A DNA stretch of 9,428 bases from JBFISM01 sp041608535 (GTDB lineage: Bacteria > Actinomycetota > Acidimicrobiia > Spongiisociales > UBA5794): the NCBI GenBank assembly GCA_041608535.1, contig JBFISM010000146.1:1-9428 (forward strand), in the 5' to 3' direction. Every line of letters begins with the position of its first letter. Position 1 is the stretch's first letter. Shown here in pieces: positions 1 through 5,760 of this stretch. The position numbers were made by a program, and so were the translations under genes. The notes under the pieces are model-generated. The model was given only the letters and a program-made list of their open reading frames with translations. It had not been told where the DNA came from and searched no databases.

Positions 1-255
1 GCCGGTTTCGGCCACCTCATGGGTGGCTACGACGCCGGTTACTACGGCTATCTGTGGTCGGCGGTGTACGGCGACGACATGTTCTCGGCATTCGAGGCGG
101 CGGGCCTCACCAACCGCACGGTCGGGATGCGGTACCGCGACGACGTGCTGGCAACCGGTGGCTCCCGGGATGCAATCGACCACGTCCGCGCTTTCCTCGG
201 TCGTGAGCCGAACAGCGAAGCGTTCCTGCGCAGGCTCGGTCTGCGGGATTCCTGA
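1..255 (+). CDS. M3-family metallopeptidase (thimet oligopeptidase/oligoendopeptidase type), C-terminal fragment
   Basis: Only the last 84 residues are in the window; the gene enters from the left edge in frame 1 and stops at TGA 253-255. The visible part starts AGFGHLMGGYDAGYYGYLW. This matches the late substrate-binding segment of M3 zinc peptidases, where a Gly/Tyr-rich loop (GGYxAGYYxYLW) lines the active-site cleft. It continues through FEAAGL, RYRDDVLATGGSRD and FLGREPNSEAFLRRLGL, the usual C-terminal signature of the family (GG-S-R-D, then GREP, then LL/LRxxGL). The zinc-binding HExxH helix lies upstream, outside the window. These enzymes are normally cytosolic and degrade short peptides. 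The family call is from recognised motifs; the exact subfamily (Dcp, PrlC or PepF) cannot be decided from the tail alone. The next gene, menB, starts 81 bases downstream and appears to have its own promoter. Confidence 0.88.
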   Translation, partial: AGFGHLMGGYDAGYYGYLWSAVYGDDMFSAFEAAGLTNRTVGMRYRDDVLATGGSRDAIDHVRAFLGREPNSEAFLRRLGLRDS

Positions 256-306
256 CGTCGAGTGTGCTCATTCGCCGCGTACTCGACGCTCCAAGCACAC
301 TCGACG
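256..306. repeat. Perfect 13-bp inverted repeat between the peptidase and menB (terminator or operator candidate)
   Basis: CGTCGAGTGTGCT at 256-268 is the exact reverse complement of AGCACACTCGACG at 294-306, with a 25-base loop. The loop contains a further partial copy, ACTCGACG at 281-288, which also forms the end of the right arm (299-306). The left arm begins on the base after the peptidase stop codon. The right arm ends 15 bases before the menB -10 box and so covers the expected -35 region. A 13-bp stem could terminate peptidase transcription, but no T-run follows on either strand. It could equally be an operator for menB or one copy of a dispersed hairpin repeat. The structure is seen directly; its function is unknown. 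Confidence 0.6.
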
Positions 307-321
307 ACTCGAACTGACTCC

Positions 322-327
322 TACAGT
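322..327 (+). promoter_or_regulatory. Putative -10 box for menB-menA
   Basis: TACAGT fits the actinobacterial -10 consensus TANNNT. It ends 9 bases before the ATG at 337, so transcription would begin at or within about three bases of the start codon. No Shine-Dalgarno sequence is visible in 328-336. No convincing -35 box is seen; that region is occupied by the right arm of the inverted repeat. Confidence 0.45.
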
Positions 328-336
328 GGTGCCGAC

Positions 337-1230
337 ATGGTCTCGGAGATCTTCGACAGCACGGCATGGGACATCGTCGGTGGTTTCGACTTCTCCGACA
401 TCACGTACCACCGCAGTCGCACGATCGGCGCCGTCCGGATAGCTTTCGATCGGCCGGAGGTACGCAACGCCTTCCGTCCGCAGACGGTCGACGAACTGTA
501 TGCAGCACTCGACCATGCCCGGATGACTCCCGACGTCGGGGCGGTGCTCCTCACCGGCAACGGACCCTCACCCAAGGACGGTGGCTGGGCGTTCTGCTCT
601 GGTGGTGATCAACGCATTCGCGGGGTGGCGGGGTACGAGTATGCGGAGGATCGCGACAACGACGGCGATGCCCGACTGGGCCGGCTCCACATCCTCGAGG
701 TACAGCGGCTCATCCGCCACATGCCGAAAGTGGTGATCGCCGTCGTTCCCGGCTGGGCAGTGGGCGGCGGTCACAGCCTGCACGTGGTGTGCGATCTCAC
801 GCTGGCTTCGGAGGAGCACGCAGTGTTCAAGCAGACCGACGCAGACGTGGCGAGCTTCGACGGTGGCTACGGCTCGGCACTGCTCGCCCGCCAGGTCGGG
901 CAGAAGCGCGCCCGGGAGATCTTCTTCCTGGGGCGCGACTACGGGGCACGGGAAGCTTTCGAAATGGGCATGGTCAATGCGGTCGTTCCTCATGCCCGGC
1001 TCGAAACCGTTGCGGTCGAGTGGGCGGGTGAGATCGTCGCCAAGAGCCCCACCGCACAACGCATGCTCAAGTACGCCTTCAATCTTCCCGATGAAGGGAT
1101 CGTGGGCCAGCAGCTCTTCGCCGGCGAAGCCACTCGACTGGCGTACGGAACCGAGGAGGCCAGTGAGGGACGCGCAGCCTTCCTCGAGAAGCGCAAGCAG
1201 GACTACACCAGGTTTCCCTGGCACTTCTGA
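337..1230 (+). CDS. menB: 1,4-dihydroxy-2-naphthoyl-CoA synthase MenB (type II)
   Basis: A 297-residue crotonase-fold enzyme that cyclises o-succinylbenzoyl-CoA to 1,4-dihydroxy-2-naphthoyl-CoA in menaquinone synthesis. Visible marks are FDRPEVRNAFRP (37-48), the oxyanion-hole segment AFCSGGDQRIRG (85-96), PGWAVGGGHSLHVVCDL (138-154), FKQTDADVASFDGGYGS (164-180) and the C-terminal Tyr270 in RLAYGTEEASEGR. Asp168, Ser173 and Tyr270 sit at a constant offset of 17 from Asp185, Ser190 and Tyr287 of the Mycobacterium tuberculosis enzyme as I recall it. The active-site Asp marks the type II, bicarbonate-independent class; type I enzymes have Gly there. I chose ATG 337 because the frame is open back to ATG 262 only through the inverted repeat, whose translation (residues such as CSFAAYSTLQ) is not MenB-like, and because a -10 box precedes 337. 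menA follows after 8 bases, implying an operon. Confidence 0.95.
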   Translation: MVSEIFDSTAWDIVGGFDFSDITYHRSRTIGAVRIAFDRPEVRNAFRPQTVDELYAALDHARMTPDVGAVLLTGNGPSPKDGGWAFCSGGDQRIRGVAGYEYAEDRDNDGDARLGRLHILEVQRLIRHMPKVVIAVVPGWAVGGGHSLHVVCDLTLASEEHAVFKQTDADVASFDGGYGSALLARQVGQKRAREIFFLGRDYGAREAFEMGMVNAVVPHARLETVAVEWAGEIVAKSPTAQRMLKYAFNLPDEGIVGQQLFAGEATRLAYGTEEASEGRAAFLEKRKQDYTRFPWHF

Positions 1231-1238
1231 TCCACCAG

Positions 1239-2117
1239 ATGCGGCGCTGGCAACATTGGATGGTCGCTGTGCGACCCGCCACGTTGTGGGCCGCGGTGGC
1301 GCCGGTGCTCGTCGGCAGCGCCCTCGCCGTGCGCCGCGGTGTCTTCCGCTGGGATGCGTTCGTGGTCATCCTCGCTGCGGCGATCCTCATCCAGATCGGC
1401 GTCAACTTCGCCAATGATCTCAGCGATGCCGTCCGCGGGGCGGACCCACCAGAGAGGATCGGACCGCCCCGGGCGGTGGCCACCGGCCTGATCACTCCCC
1501 AGGAGATGAAGCGAGCGCTGGTGGCTGCTTTCGGGCTGGCCGCACTCCTCGGCGTCTATCTCATCGTGCTGGCGGGTTGGGTGATCGCCGTCGTCGGGGT
1601 CCTGTCCATCGCAGCGGCGCTCGCCTACACCGGAGGCCCGTTTCCCTACGGCTACCACGCGCTTGGCGAGCTCTTCGTGTTCGTGTTCTTCGGGCTGGTA
1701 GCGACGGTCGGCACCCGCTATGTGTACGACCAGACGGCACCGCTCGATGCCTGGCTGGGTGGGATCGCCATGGGGGGTCTGGCGACCGCGATCTTGCTCG
1801 CCAACAACATCCGGGACATCGACACGGATGCGGCTGCTGGGAAGACGACACTGGCAGTGCGACTAGGTAGGAAGACGAGCCGGACGTTGTTCACCGCCGT
1901 GATCGTGGCGACGTTCGTCGTGACCGCCGTCGCTGCCGCTGCACGATGGACCCCACCGGGTTCGGCCGCCGCCGTGCTCTCCGCCCCTCTTGCGGTTCCG
2001 GTGGTCCGCACGGTGCAGCGGGCGGTCGCCGGCCCCGAGCTCATCACCGCCCTGAAATCGACGGCGCGCCTCCAGATCGTCTTTGCCATCCTGTTTGCCG
2101 TCGGCTGTTTGGTGTGA
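1239..2117 (+). CDS. menA: 1,4-dihydroxy-2-naphthoate polyprenyltransferase MenA
   Basis: A 292-residue UbiA-superfamily integral membrane prenyltransferase. It joins a polyprenyl chain to 1,4-dihydroxy-2-naphthoate, releasing CO2, to give demethylmenaquinone. The N terminus has the MenA pattern VRPATLWAAVAPVLVGSALA (11-30). The first Asp-rich motif is NFANDLSD (56-63), which binds Mg-diphosphate. The second is NNIRDIDTDAAAGKTTLAVRLG (189-210). Between and after them are several hydrophobic segments (about 41-55, 94-127, 143-157, 172-188, 218-235, 246-256 and 276-292), consistent with the usual eight to nine helices. Length is typical. ATG 1239 is 8 bases after the menB stop; ATG 1260 (residue 8) is a possible alternative start, and neither has a strong Shine-Dalgarno. 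It ends 3 bases from the stop of the convergent SBP gene, leaving no room for a separate terminator. Confidence 0.94.
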   Translation: MRRWQHWMVAVRPATLWAAVAPVLVGSALAVRRGVFRWDAFVVILAAAILIQIGVNFANDLSDAVRGADPPERIGPPRAVATGLITPQEMKRALVAAFGLAALLGVYLIVLAGWVIAVVGVLSIAAALAYTGGPFPYGYHALGELFVFVFFGLVATVGTRYVYDQTAPLDAWLGGIAMGGLATAILLANNIRDIDTDAAAGKTTLAVRLGRKTSRTLFTAVIVATFVVTAVAAAARWTPPGSAAAVLSAPLAVPVVRTVQRAVAGPELITALKSTARLQIVFAILFAVGCLV

Positions 2118-2120
2118 CGA

Positions 2121-3920
2121 TCACGGCGCCGACCACATCTCGACGTTCCAGGTGAACCCGGCGTCGGTCGGGTTGTGGATGACGCCGGCAACGTGATCGG
2201 TGCGCACCGCGAGCAGGGAACGGCGCGCCGCTATCGGAATCACCACCACGTTGTCGGCGAGGAGCTGTTCCACGTCGTTGTAGATCGCGGCGACCTCGGT
2301 GGGATCGGCCGCATGGCGGGCACGGTCGAGCAGTTCTCGCATCAGCTCGGGAGCTGGGTCGCCGGCCACCGTGGAGTCGAGTGTGCCCCAGCGGTAGTAG
2401 TTGTTGCCCTCCGGCGGTGGCTCCGCCGGATCGAAGATCTCCATGGTGGTGAGTGCGCCTTGCATCCCGACACGATGAACCCACGCCCAGCCTCCGACGT
2501 CCCAGGAACCGGCTGGCAACGTGTCCTCGAAGAAGAGCTCTGAGTCCTCCAGCTGCAGCACGAACTCGATGCCGATGTCCTCCAGCATCTCGCCGAGGGC
2601 GCCGGCGAGCGCCGGTCTGGAAGCCCCACCGGCGGTCGTGGAGTACACGAGCTGGGGCGGATCGACGACACAATCGCGGTCGGCTTCGGCACAGGCCACG
2701 GCGAGGAGCTCCCGGGCCCGGGGCGGATCGTGTACGTATCGGCTCCACGGACCCTCGGCGGTGCCGACAGAAAGTGGCTGGAGGGTCGACAGCGGGGCAC
2801 TCCAGCCGGCCTTGCGAGCCAGCGTCTTCCGGTCCATGGCGTGGGCGACGGCCTGACGGAAGGCGAGGTGGAGATTGAGCGACGCTCGGTTGCTGTTGTC
2901 CGTCCCGTAGTGAAAGCCGACATGCTCCCAGAAGGCGCCGGCCACGTCTTGTACTTCTATGCTGCCCACGGCGGAGAAGGTGTCCACGATCTCGGTGAAC
3001 ACCGGCGGGCTGATGACGTCGACCTCGCCGTCGATGATGGCGCCCACGAGGTCGCCGACATCCGGTAGGAATCGAAGGGTCACGCCGTCCAGGTGGGGCA
3101 GGTTGTCTCCCGTTGTCGGATCGGTCTTCCAGTACGCCTCGTTGCGCACGAAGCGCACCGCTTCGCCCGGCACGTACGTATCGAGCACGAATGGCCCCGC
3201 AGCCGGCCAGTCCGCCGCCGGCCAGTCGTCAACGATGTCGGTGCCGGCGACCGCATGCTCGGGTGCGACGTAGGCGAAGAGCCGCTCGTACGCCATCGTG
3301 GGCTCAGCCATGGTGAACTCAAAGGTCTTCGGACCGGCCTCGCTGTCCACGATCCGGGCGTAGTCACCAGGGATGTCTCTTCGACCGGCGGTGCCCGCGT
3401 TTCCGGCCCCGAGCGCCTGGATCGCGTCGAGGGTGAACTGGAAGTCGTCGCCGGACACCGGGACTCCATCCGACCAGGTGGCCGCATCCTTGATCCGATA
3501 GCGCACCGTCATCGTTCCATCGGCGTTGATCTGCACACCGCCGTTCGACGGTGTCGGCAGCTCCTCCACCAGCTCGGGCACGAGTGTTCGGGTGACGCCG
3601 TCGATGTCGTAGACACCGGCGAGATGCAGCTGCGCCACGATCGTGGTTGCGAGGAAGTCCCCGCCGGGAGCGAATGGATTCAACGTCGGTGGTACCACGT
3701 CGATACCAATGACCACCTCCCGGAGGGGCGCCGTCGTCACACCCGGGACGGTCGGTGTCGGCATCGTGGTCGTGGTCACTGCAGTGGCGGTTGCGGAGTT
3801 CGTGGTCGGTGCGGCCTGCGCCGACGGCCTGCGGCTGGTGGCCGGGGTGCTGCTGTCGCATGCCGCAACCACGAGAGCACCCACTACCAAACCAACGACG
3901 ATGCGAGTGGGCGCCCTCAT
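2121..3920 (-). CDS. ABC-transporter substrate-binding lipoprotein, SBP_bac_5 (oligopeptide-binding) family
   Basis: 599 residues from the proposed ATG at 3920. The first 20 residues form a lipoprotein signal peptide: basic start MRAPTR, hydrophobic core IVVGLVVGALV, lipobox VAAC with Cys21. A Ser/Thr/Pro/Ala-rich linker of about 45 residues follows, then the binding domain from about residue 67 (REVVIGIDVVPPTLNPF). The family marker TVRYRIKDAATWSDGVPVSGDDFQFTLD is at about 138-165. Members bind peptides, nickel or other small ligands outside the membrane for an ABC importer; the ligand here cannot be told. No permease or ATPase gene lies on either side, so it is an orphan SBP within the window. 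The frame is open further to a GTG at 3953 (adding NRRTGRRLGS), but ATG 3920 gives a standard signal peptide and has a -10 box at the right distance. It is divergent from the aminotransferase and convergent with menA. Confidence 0.9.
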   Translation of the reverse strand: MRAPTRIVVGLVVGALVVAACDSSTPATSRRPSAQAAPTTNSATATAVTTTTMPTPTVPGVTTAPLREVVIGIDVVPPTLNPFAPGGDFLATTIVAQLHLAGVYDIDGVTRTLVPELVEELPTPSNGGVQINADGTMTVRYRIKDAATWSDGVPVSGDDFQFTLDAIQALGAGNAGTAGRRDIPGDYARIVDSEAGPKTFEFTMAEPTMAYERLFAYVAPEHAVAGTDIVDDWPAADWPAAGPFVLDTYVPGEAVRFVRNEAYWKTDPTTGDNLPHLDGVTLRFLPDVGDLVGAIIDGEVDVISPPVFTEIVDTFSAVGSIEVQDVAGAFWEHVGFHYGTDNSNRASLNLHLAFRQAVAHAMDRKTLARKAGWSAPLSTLQPLSVGTAEGPWSRYVHDPPRARELLAVACAEADRDCVVDPPQLVYSTTAGGASRPALAGALGEMLEDIGIEFVLQLEDSELFFEDTLPAGSWDVGGWAWVHRVGMQGALTTMEIFDPAEPPPEGNNYYRWGTLDSTVAGDPAPELMRELLDRARHAADPTEVAAIYNDVEQLLADNVVVIPIAARRSLLAVRTDHVAGVIHNPTDAGFTWNVEMWSAP

Positions 3921-3927
3921 CGATCCG

Positions 3928-3933
3928 AGCCTA
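3928..3933 (-). promoter_or_regulatory. Putative -10 box for the SBP gene
   Basis: Read on the minus strand this is TAGGCT (TANNNT), ending 7 bases before the ATG at 3920. Transcription would start at or next to the A of ATG, giving a leaderless mRNA. There is no AGGAGG-like sequence in the spacer, and no good -35 box is visible. Confidence 0.5.
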
Positions 3934-3967
3934 CGACCGGTGCGCCGATTCACCCATGACCGGCCGC

Positions 3968-3973
3968 TACGGT
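3968..3973 (+). promoter_or_regulatory. Putative -10 box for the class V aminotransferase gene
   Basis: TACGGT matches TANNNT and ends exactly 6 bases before the ATG at 3980. This is the spacing expected when transcription begins on the start codon itself. It faces the SBP -10 box at 3928-3933, and the two hexamers are 34 bases apart. Their upstream (-35) regions must therefore overlap. Confidence 0.5.
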
Positions 3974-3979
3974 GGCTCG

Positions 3980-5152
3980 ATGCATCGCCAGCGCAGCCGG
4001 CTGTGGGGCCTCGACCCGGAGGTCGTCCACCTCAACCACGGCTCCTTCGGCGCTACCCCGATCGCAGTGCTCGAGTATCAGCATGCGCTACAGCGCCACA
4101 TCGAGGCCAACCCGACCGCCTTCGAGTTGGAGGAGCTGCAGAGCGAACTCGACCGCACTCGGGCAGTCCTGGCTGCGTTCGTCAACGGCGATCCCGCAGG
4201 CATTGCGCTCATTCCCAATACGACCTACGGAGTGAACACGGCGCTGCGCAGCCTCGACTTCGGCGAGGGCGACGAGATCCTTCTCACCGACCACTCCTAT
4301 GGCGCATGCCGCAATGCAGCAGCGTACGTCGCCGCCCGCACCGGCGCCTCTCTCGTCGTCGCCGAGTTGCCCGATCCGGTGGACGAGGCGGGTGCAATCG
4401 TGAGCGCCATCATGGATCGTGTCACCACGAGCACGAAGCTTGCGCTCCTCGACCACGTCACCAGCTCGACGGCGCTCATCCTGCCGATAGCTGAAATCGT
4501 CGGGGAGCTGCGCCGTGGCGGCGTGATGACGCTCGTCGACGGGGCACACGCCCCCGGGATGATCCCGGTCGACCTCGCCGGCATCGGCGCCGATGTGTAT
4601 GTCGCCAACTGCCACAAGTGGTTGTGCGCCCCCAAAGGCGCTGCGTTCCTTGCGGCCGCACCGGACATTCGGGAACGTCTGGTCCCCCTGGCTGTGAGCT
4701 TCGGCTACACCGCCGAAGGAACGGAGGGCAGCCGCTTCCACGCCATGTTCGACTGGACCGGAACCGACGATCCCACGGCCCACCTCAGTGTGCCCCGTGC
4801 GCTCGAGGTGGTGGCTGGTGCGATGGTCGGCGGTTGGAGCGAGGTCATGCGCCACAACCACGATCTCGCGATCACCGGCCGCAGGCTTGCCCACGAAGTG
4901 CTGGGTGAACCGATCGTAACGCCGGCTTCGCTGTTCGGCTCGATGGCGGCCATTCCCCTCCCGGACATGGACGGCGGCGCCGTCTACACGGATCCATTGC
5001 AGACGTTTCTGCGCGAGAAGCACGATGTCGTGATTCCGGTGACACCGGGCCCGCGACCACGCCAGCGGTGGCTTCGTCTGTCGGCGCAGATCTACAACGA
5101 CGTCGACGACTACGAGCGACTGGCGAACGCTCTGGAGGAGTGGAACGGTTGA
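3980..5152 (+). CDS. Class V PLP-dependent aminotransferase, isopenicillin-N-epimerase-like
   Basis: 390 residues, fold type I PLP enzyme of the COG0520/CefD-like group. The opening LDPEVVHLNHGSFGATP (11-27) is typical of isopenicillin-N epimerase-type proteins. The cofactor-binding Asp187 and His190 are in LVDGAHAPG (185-193), and the Schiff-base Lys213 is in NCHKWLCAPKGAAFL (210-224). Arg367 in RLRLSAQIYN-like sequence near the end (WLRLSAQIYN, 364-373) is the probable carboxylate-binding Arg. Length is normal. The open frame extends upstream past another ATG at 3956, but that stretch runs into the divergent promoter. ATG 3980 has a -10 box 6 bases upstream and starts just ahead of the conserved region. 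No penicillin or cephalosporin genes are nearby, so epimerase activity should not be assumed; desulfurase, lyase or transaminase activity are all possible. Its stop codon directly abuts the stop of the opposing Fe-S gene. Confidence 0.88.
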   Translation: MHRQRSRLWGLDPEVVHLNHGSFGATPIAVLEYQHALQRHIEANPTAFELEELQSELDRTRAVLAAFVNGDPAGIALIPNTTYGVNTALRSLDFGEGDEILLTDHSYGACRNAAAYVAARTGASLVVAELPDPVDEAGAIVSAIMDRVTTSTKLALLDHVTSSTALILPIAEIVGELRRGGVMTLVDGAHAPGMIPVDLAGIGADVYVANCHKWLCAPKGAAFLAAAPDIRERLVPLAVSFGYTAEGTEGSRFHAMFDWTGTDDPTAHLSVPRALEVVAGAMVGGWSEVMRHNHDLAITGRRLAHEVLGEPIVTPASLFGSMAAIPLPDMDGGAVYTDPLQTFLREKHDVVIPVTPGPRPRQRWLRLSAQIYNDVDDYERLANALEEWNG

Positions 5153-5644
5153 TCACTGCTCCTCGAACCGTACGCCGATGTCCGTGGGCGCCTCCGCCTC
5201 GCTGCGATCTGGGCTGATCGCTCGCGGATAGCTGCGAAATCCGGTGGTGCGGTGACTCAGATCGCAGAAGGGATGGTTCTTGCTCTGCCCACACCGGCAC
5301 AGCGTGGCGCGCGGTCCGTCGACGAAGACATCGCCGTGCCGGTCCCGGACCTCGAACTCACCCCGCACGAAGTACGGGCCGTTGGGCCACGGGATCACCG
5401 TCGTCGGTACGTCCGCGACCTCCTGCGGCCCACCATCGAGCCGCTCATAGCTGAGCGCCCCGCTGGGGCATGTCTCGATGGTGTTGACGATCTGATCGGT
5501 GTCCGCCCCATCGACCAGAACCCACGGTCGCCGGCTGGTGTCGAAGACCTCTGGATAGCCTTTCGCGCACCAACCGGTGTGGATGCATCGCTCCGAATCC
5601 CAATGCACCACGATCTGGCCGTTGCTGTATGTCCGCTTCACCAT
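5153..5644 (-). CDS. Two-domain iron-sulfur protein: Fer4_19 (divergent 4Fe-4S) plus CDGSH
   Basis: 163 residues, probably cytosolic, with two predicted Fe-S domains. Residues 1-70 match the Fer4_19 (PF06902) type: WDSERCIHTGWCAKGYPEVFD with Cys20 and Cys26, then ETCPSGALSYERL with Cys59. Residues about 86-137 match the CDGSH family (PF09360): GPYFVRGEFEVRD leads to LCRCGQSKNHPFCDLSHR, giving ligands Cys116, Cys118, Cys127 and His131 for a 2Fe-2S cluster. The usual Gly after CD is Leu here (CDLSH), while all four ligands are kept. The role of such proteins is largely unknown; electron transfer or redox sensing is plausible. The frame stays open far upstream, but that extension overlaps menD on the other strand and is not protein-like. 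ATG 5644 has a -10 box 6 bases upstream; ATG 5665 is an alternative. It is divergent from menD across 116 bases. Confidence 0.88.
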   Translation of the reverse strand: MVKRTYSNGQIVVHWDSERCIHTGWCAKGYPEVFDTSRRPWVLVDGADTDQIVNTIETCPSGALSYERLDGGPQEVADVPTTVIPWPNGPYFVRGEFEVRDRHGDVFVDGPRATLCRCGQSKNHPFCDLSHRTTGFRSYPRAISPDRSEAEAPTDIGVRFEEQ

Positions 5645-5650
5645 ATGTGC

Positions 5651-5656
5651 AACATA
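5651..5656 (-). promoter_or_regulatory. Putative -10 box for the Fe-S protein gene
   Basis: The minus strand reads TATGTT, then six bases, then the ATG at 5644. This is the leaderless spacing also seen at the aminotransferase start. The hexamer would lie inside the coding sequence if ATG 5665 were used, which favours 5644. Confidence 0.5.
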
Positions 5657-5746
5657 CGCCACCATCACCGGCGCCGCTCGCCGAGACTCGGTGCGGAGGC
5701 CGGCGAGGATGCCGCTCAGGAGACCCGCAATGCGCCACTGCCCTCC

Positions 5747-5752
5747 TAACCT
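5747..5752 (+). promoter_or_regulatory. Putative -10 box for menD
   Basis: TAACCT (TANNNT) ends 8 bases before ATG 5761 and 5 bases before the in-frame GTG 5758. Either start would give a leaderless or nearly leaderless transcript. No Shine-Dalgarno is visible. The 94 bases between this box and the Fe-S gene's -10 contain a short perfect palindrome, CCGAGACTCGG at 5681-5691, a weak operator candidate. Confidence 0.45.
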
Positions 5753-5760
5753 CGCAGGTG

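Noticed and set aside
262..336. N-terminal extension of MenB from ATG 262
   Set aside because: It would translate the inverted repeat and the promoter. The added residues do not resemble MenB, and ATG 337 gives a normal start.
568..1224. Minus-strand open frame opposite menB
   Set aside because: No protein features are visible, and menB is unambiguous on the other strand.
2376..2386. GTCGAGTGTGC, an 11-base copy of part of the inverted-repeat arm found at 257-267
   Set aside because: It lies inside the SBP coding sequence, has no matching opposite arm nearby and is explained by ordinary codons; probably coincidence.
3093..3959. Long plus-strand open frame (288 codons) opposite the SBP gene
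   Set aside because: It is an Arg/His-rich shadow of the high-GC SBP gene with no recognisable domain. The opposite frame has a signal peptide and family motifs.
3755..3979. 75-residue N-terminal extension of the aminotransferase
   Set aside because: It overlaps the SBP signal peptide and linker on the other strand, and the family-conserved sequence starts only after ATG 3980.
4088..5023. Long minus-strand open frame (311 codons) opposite the aminotransferase
   Set aside because: A high-GC shadow frame; the plus strand carries all class V aminotransferase motifs.
5668..5691. Short palindromes (CGGCGCCG, CCGAGACTCGG) between the Fe-S gene and menD
   Set aside because: Short GC-rich palindromes are frequent in such DNA. 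They are not strong enough to call an operator and are only mentioned with the menD promoter.
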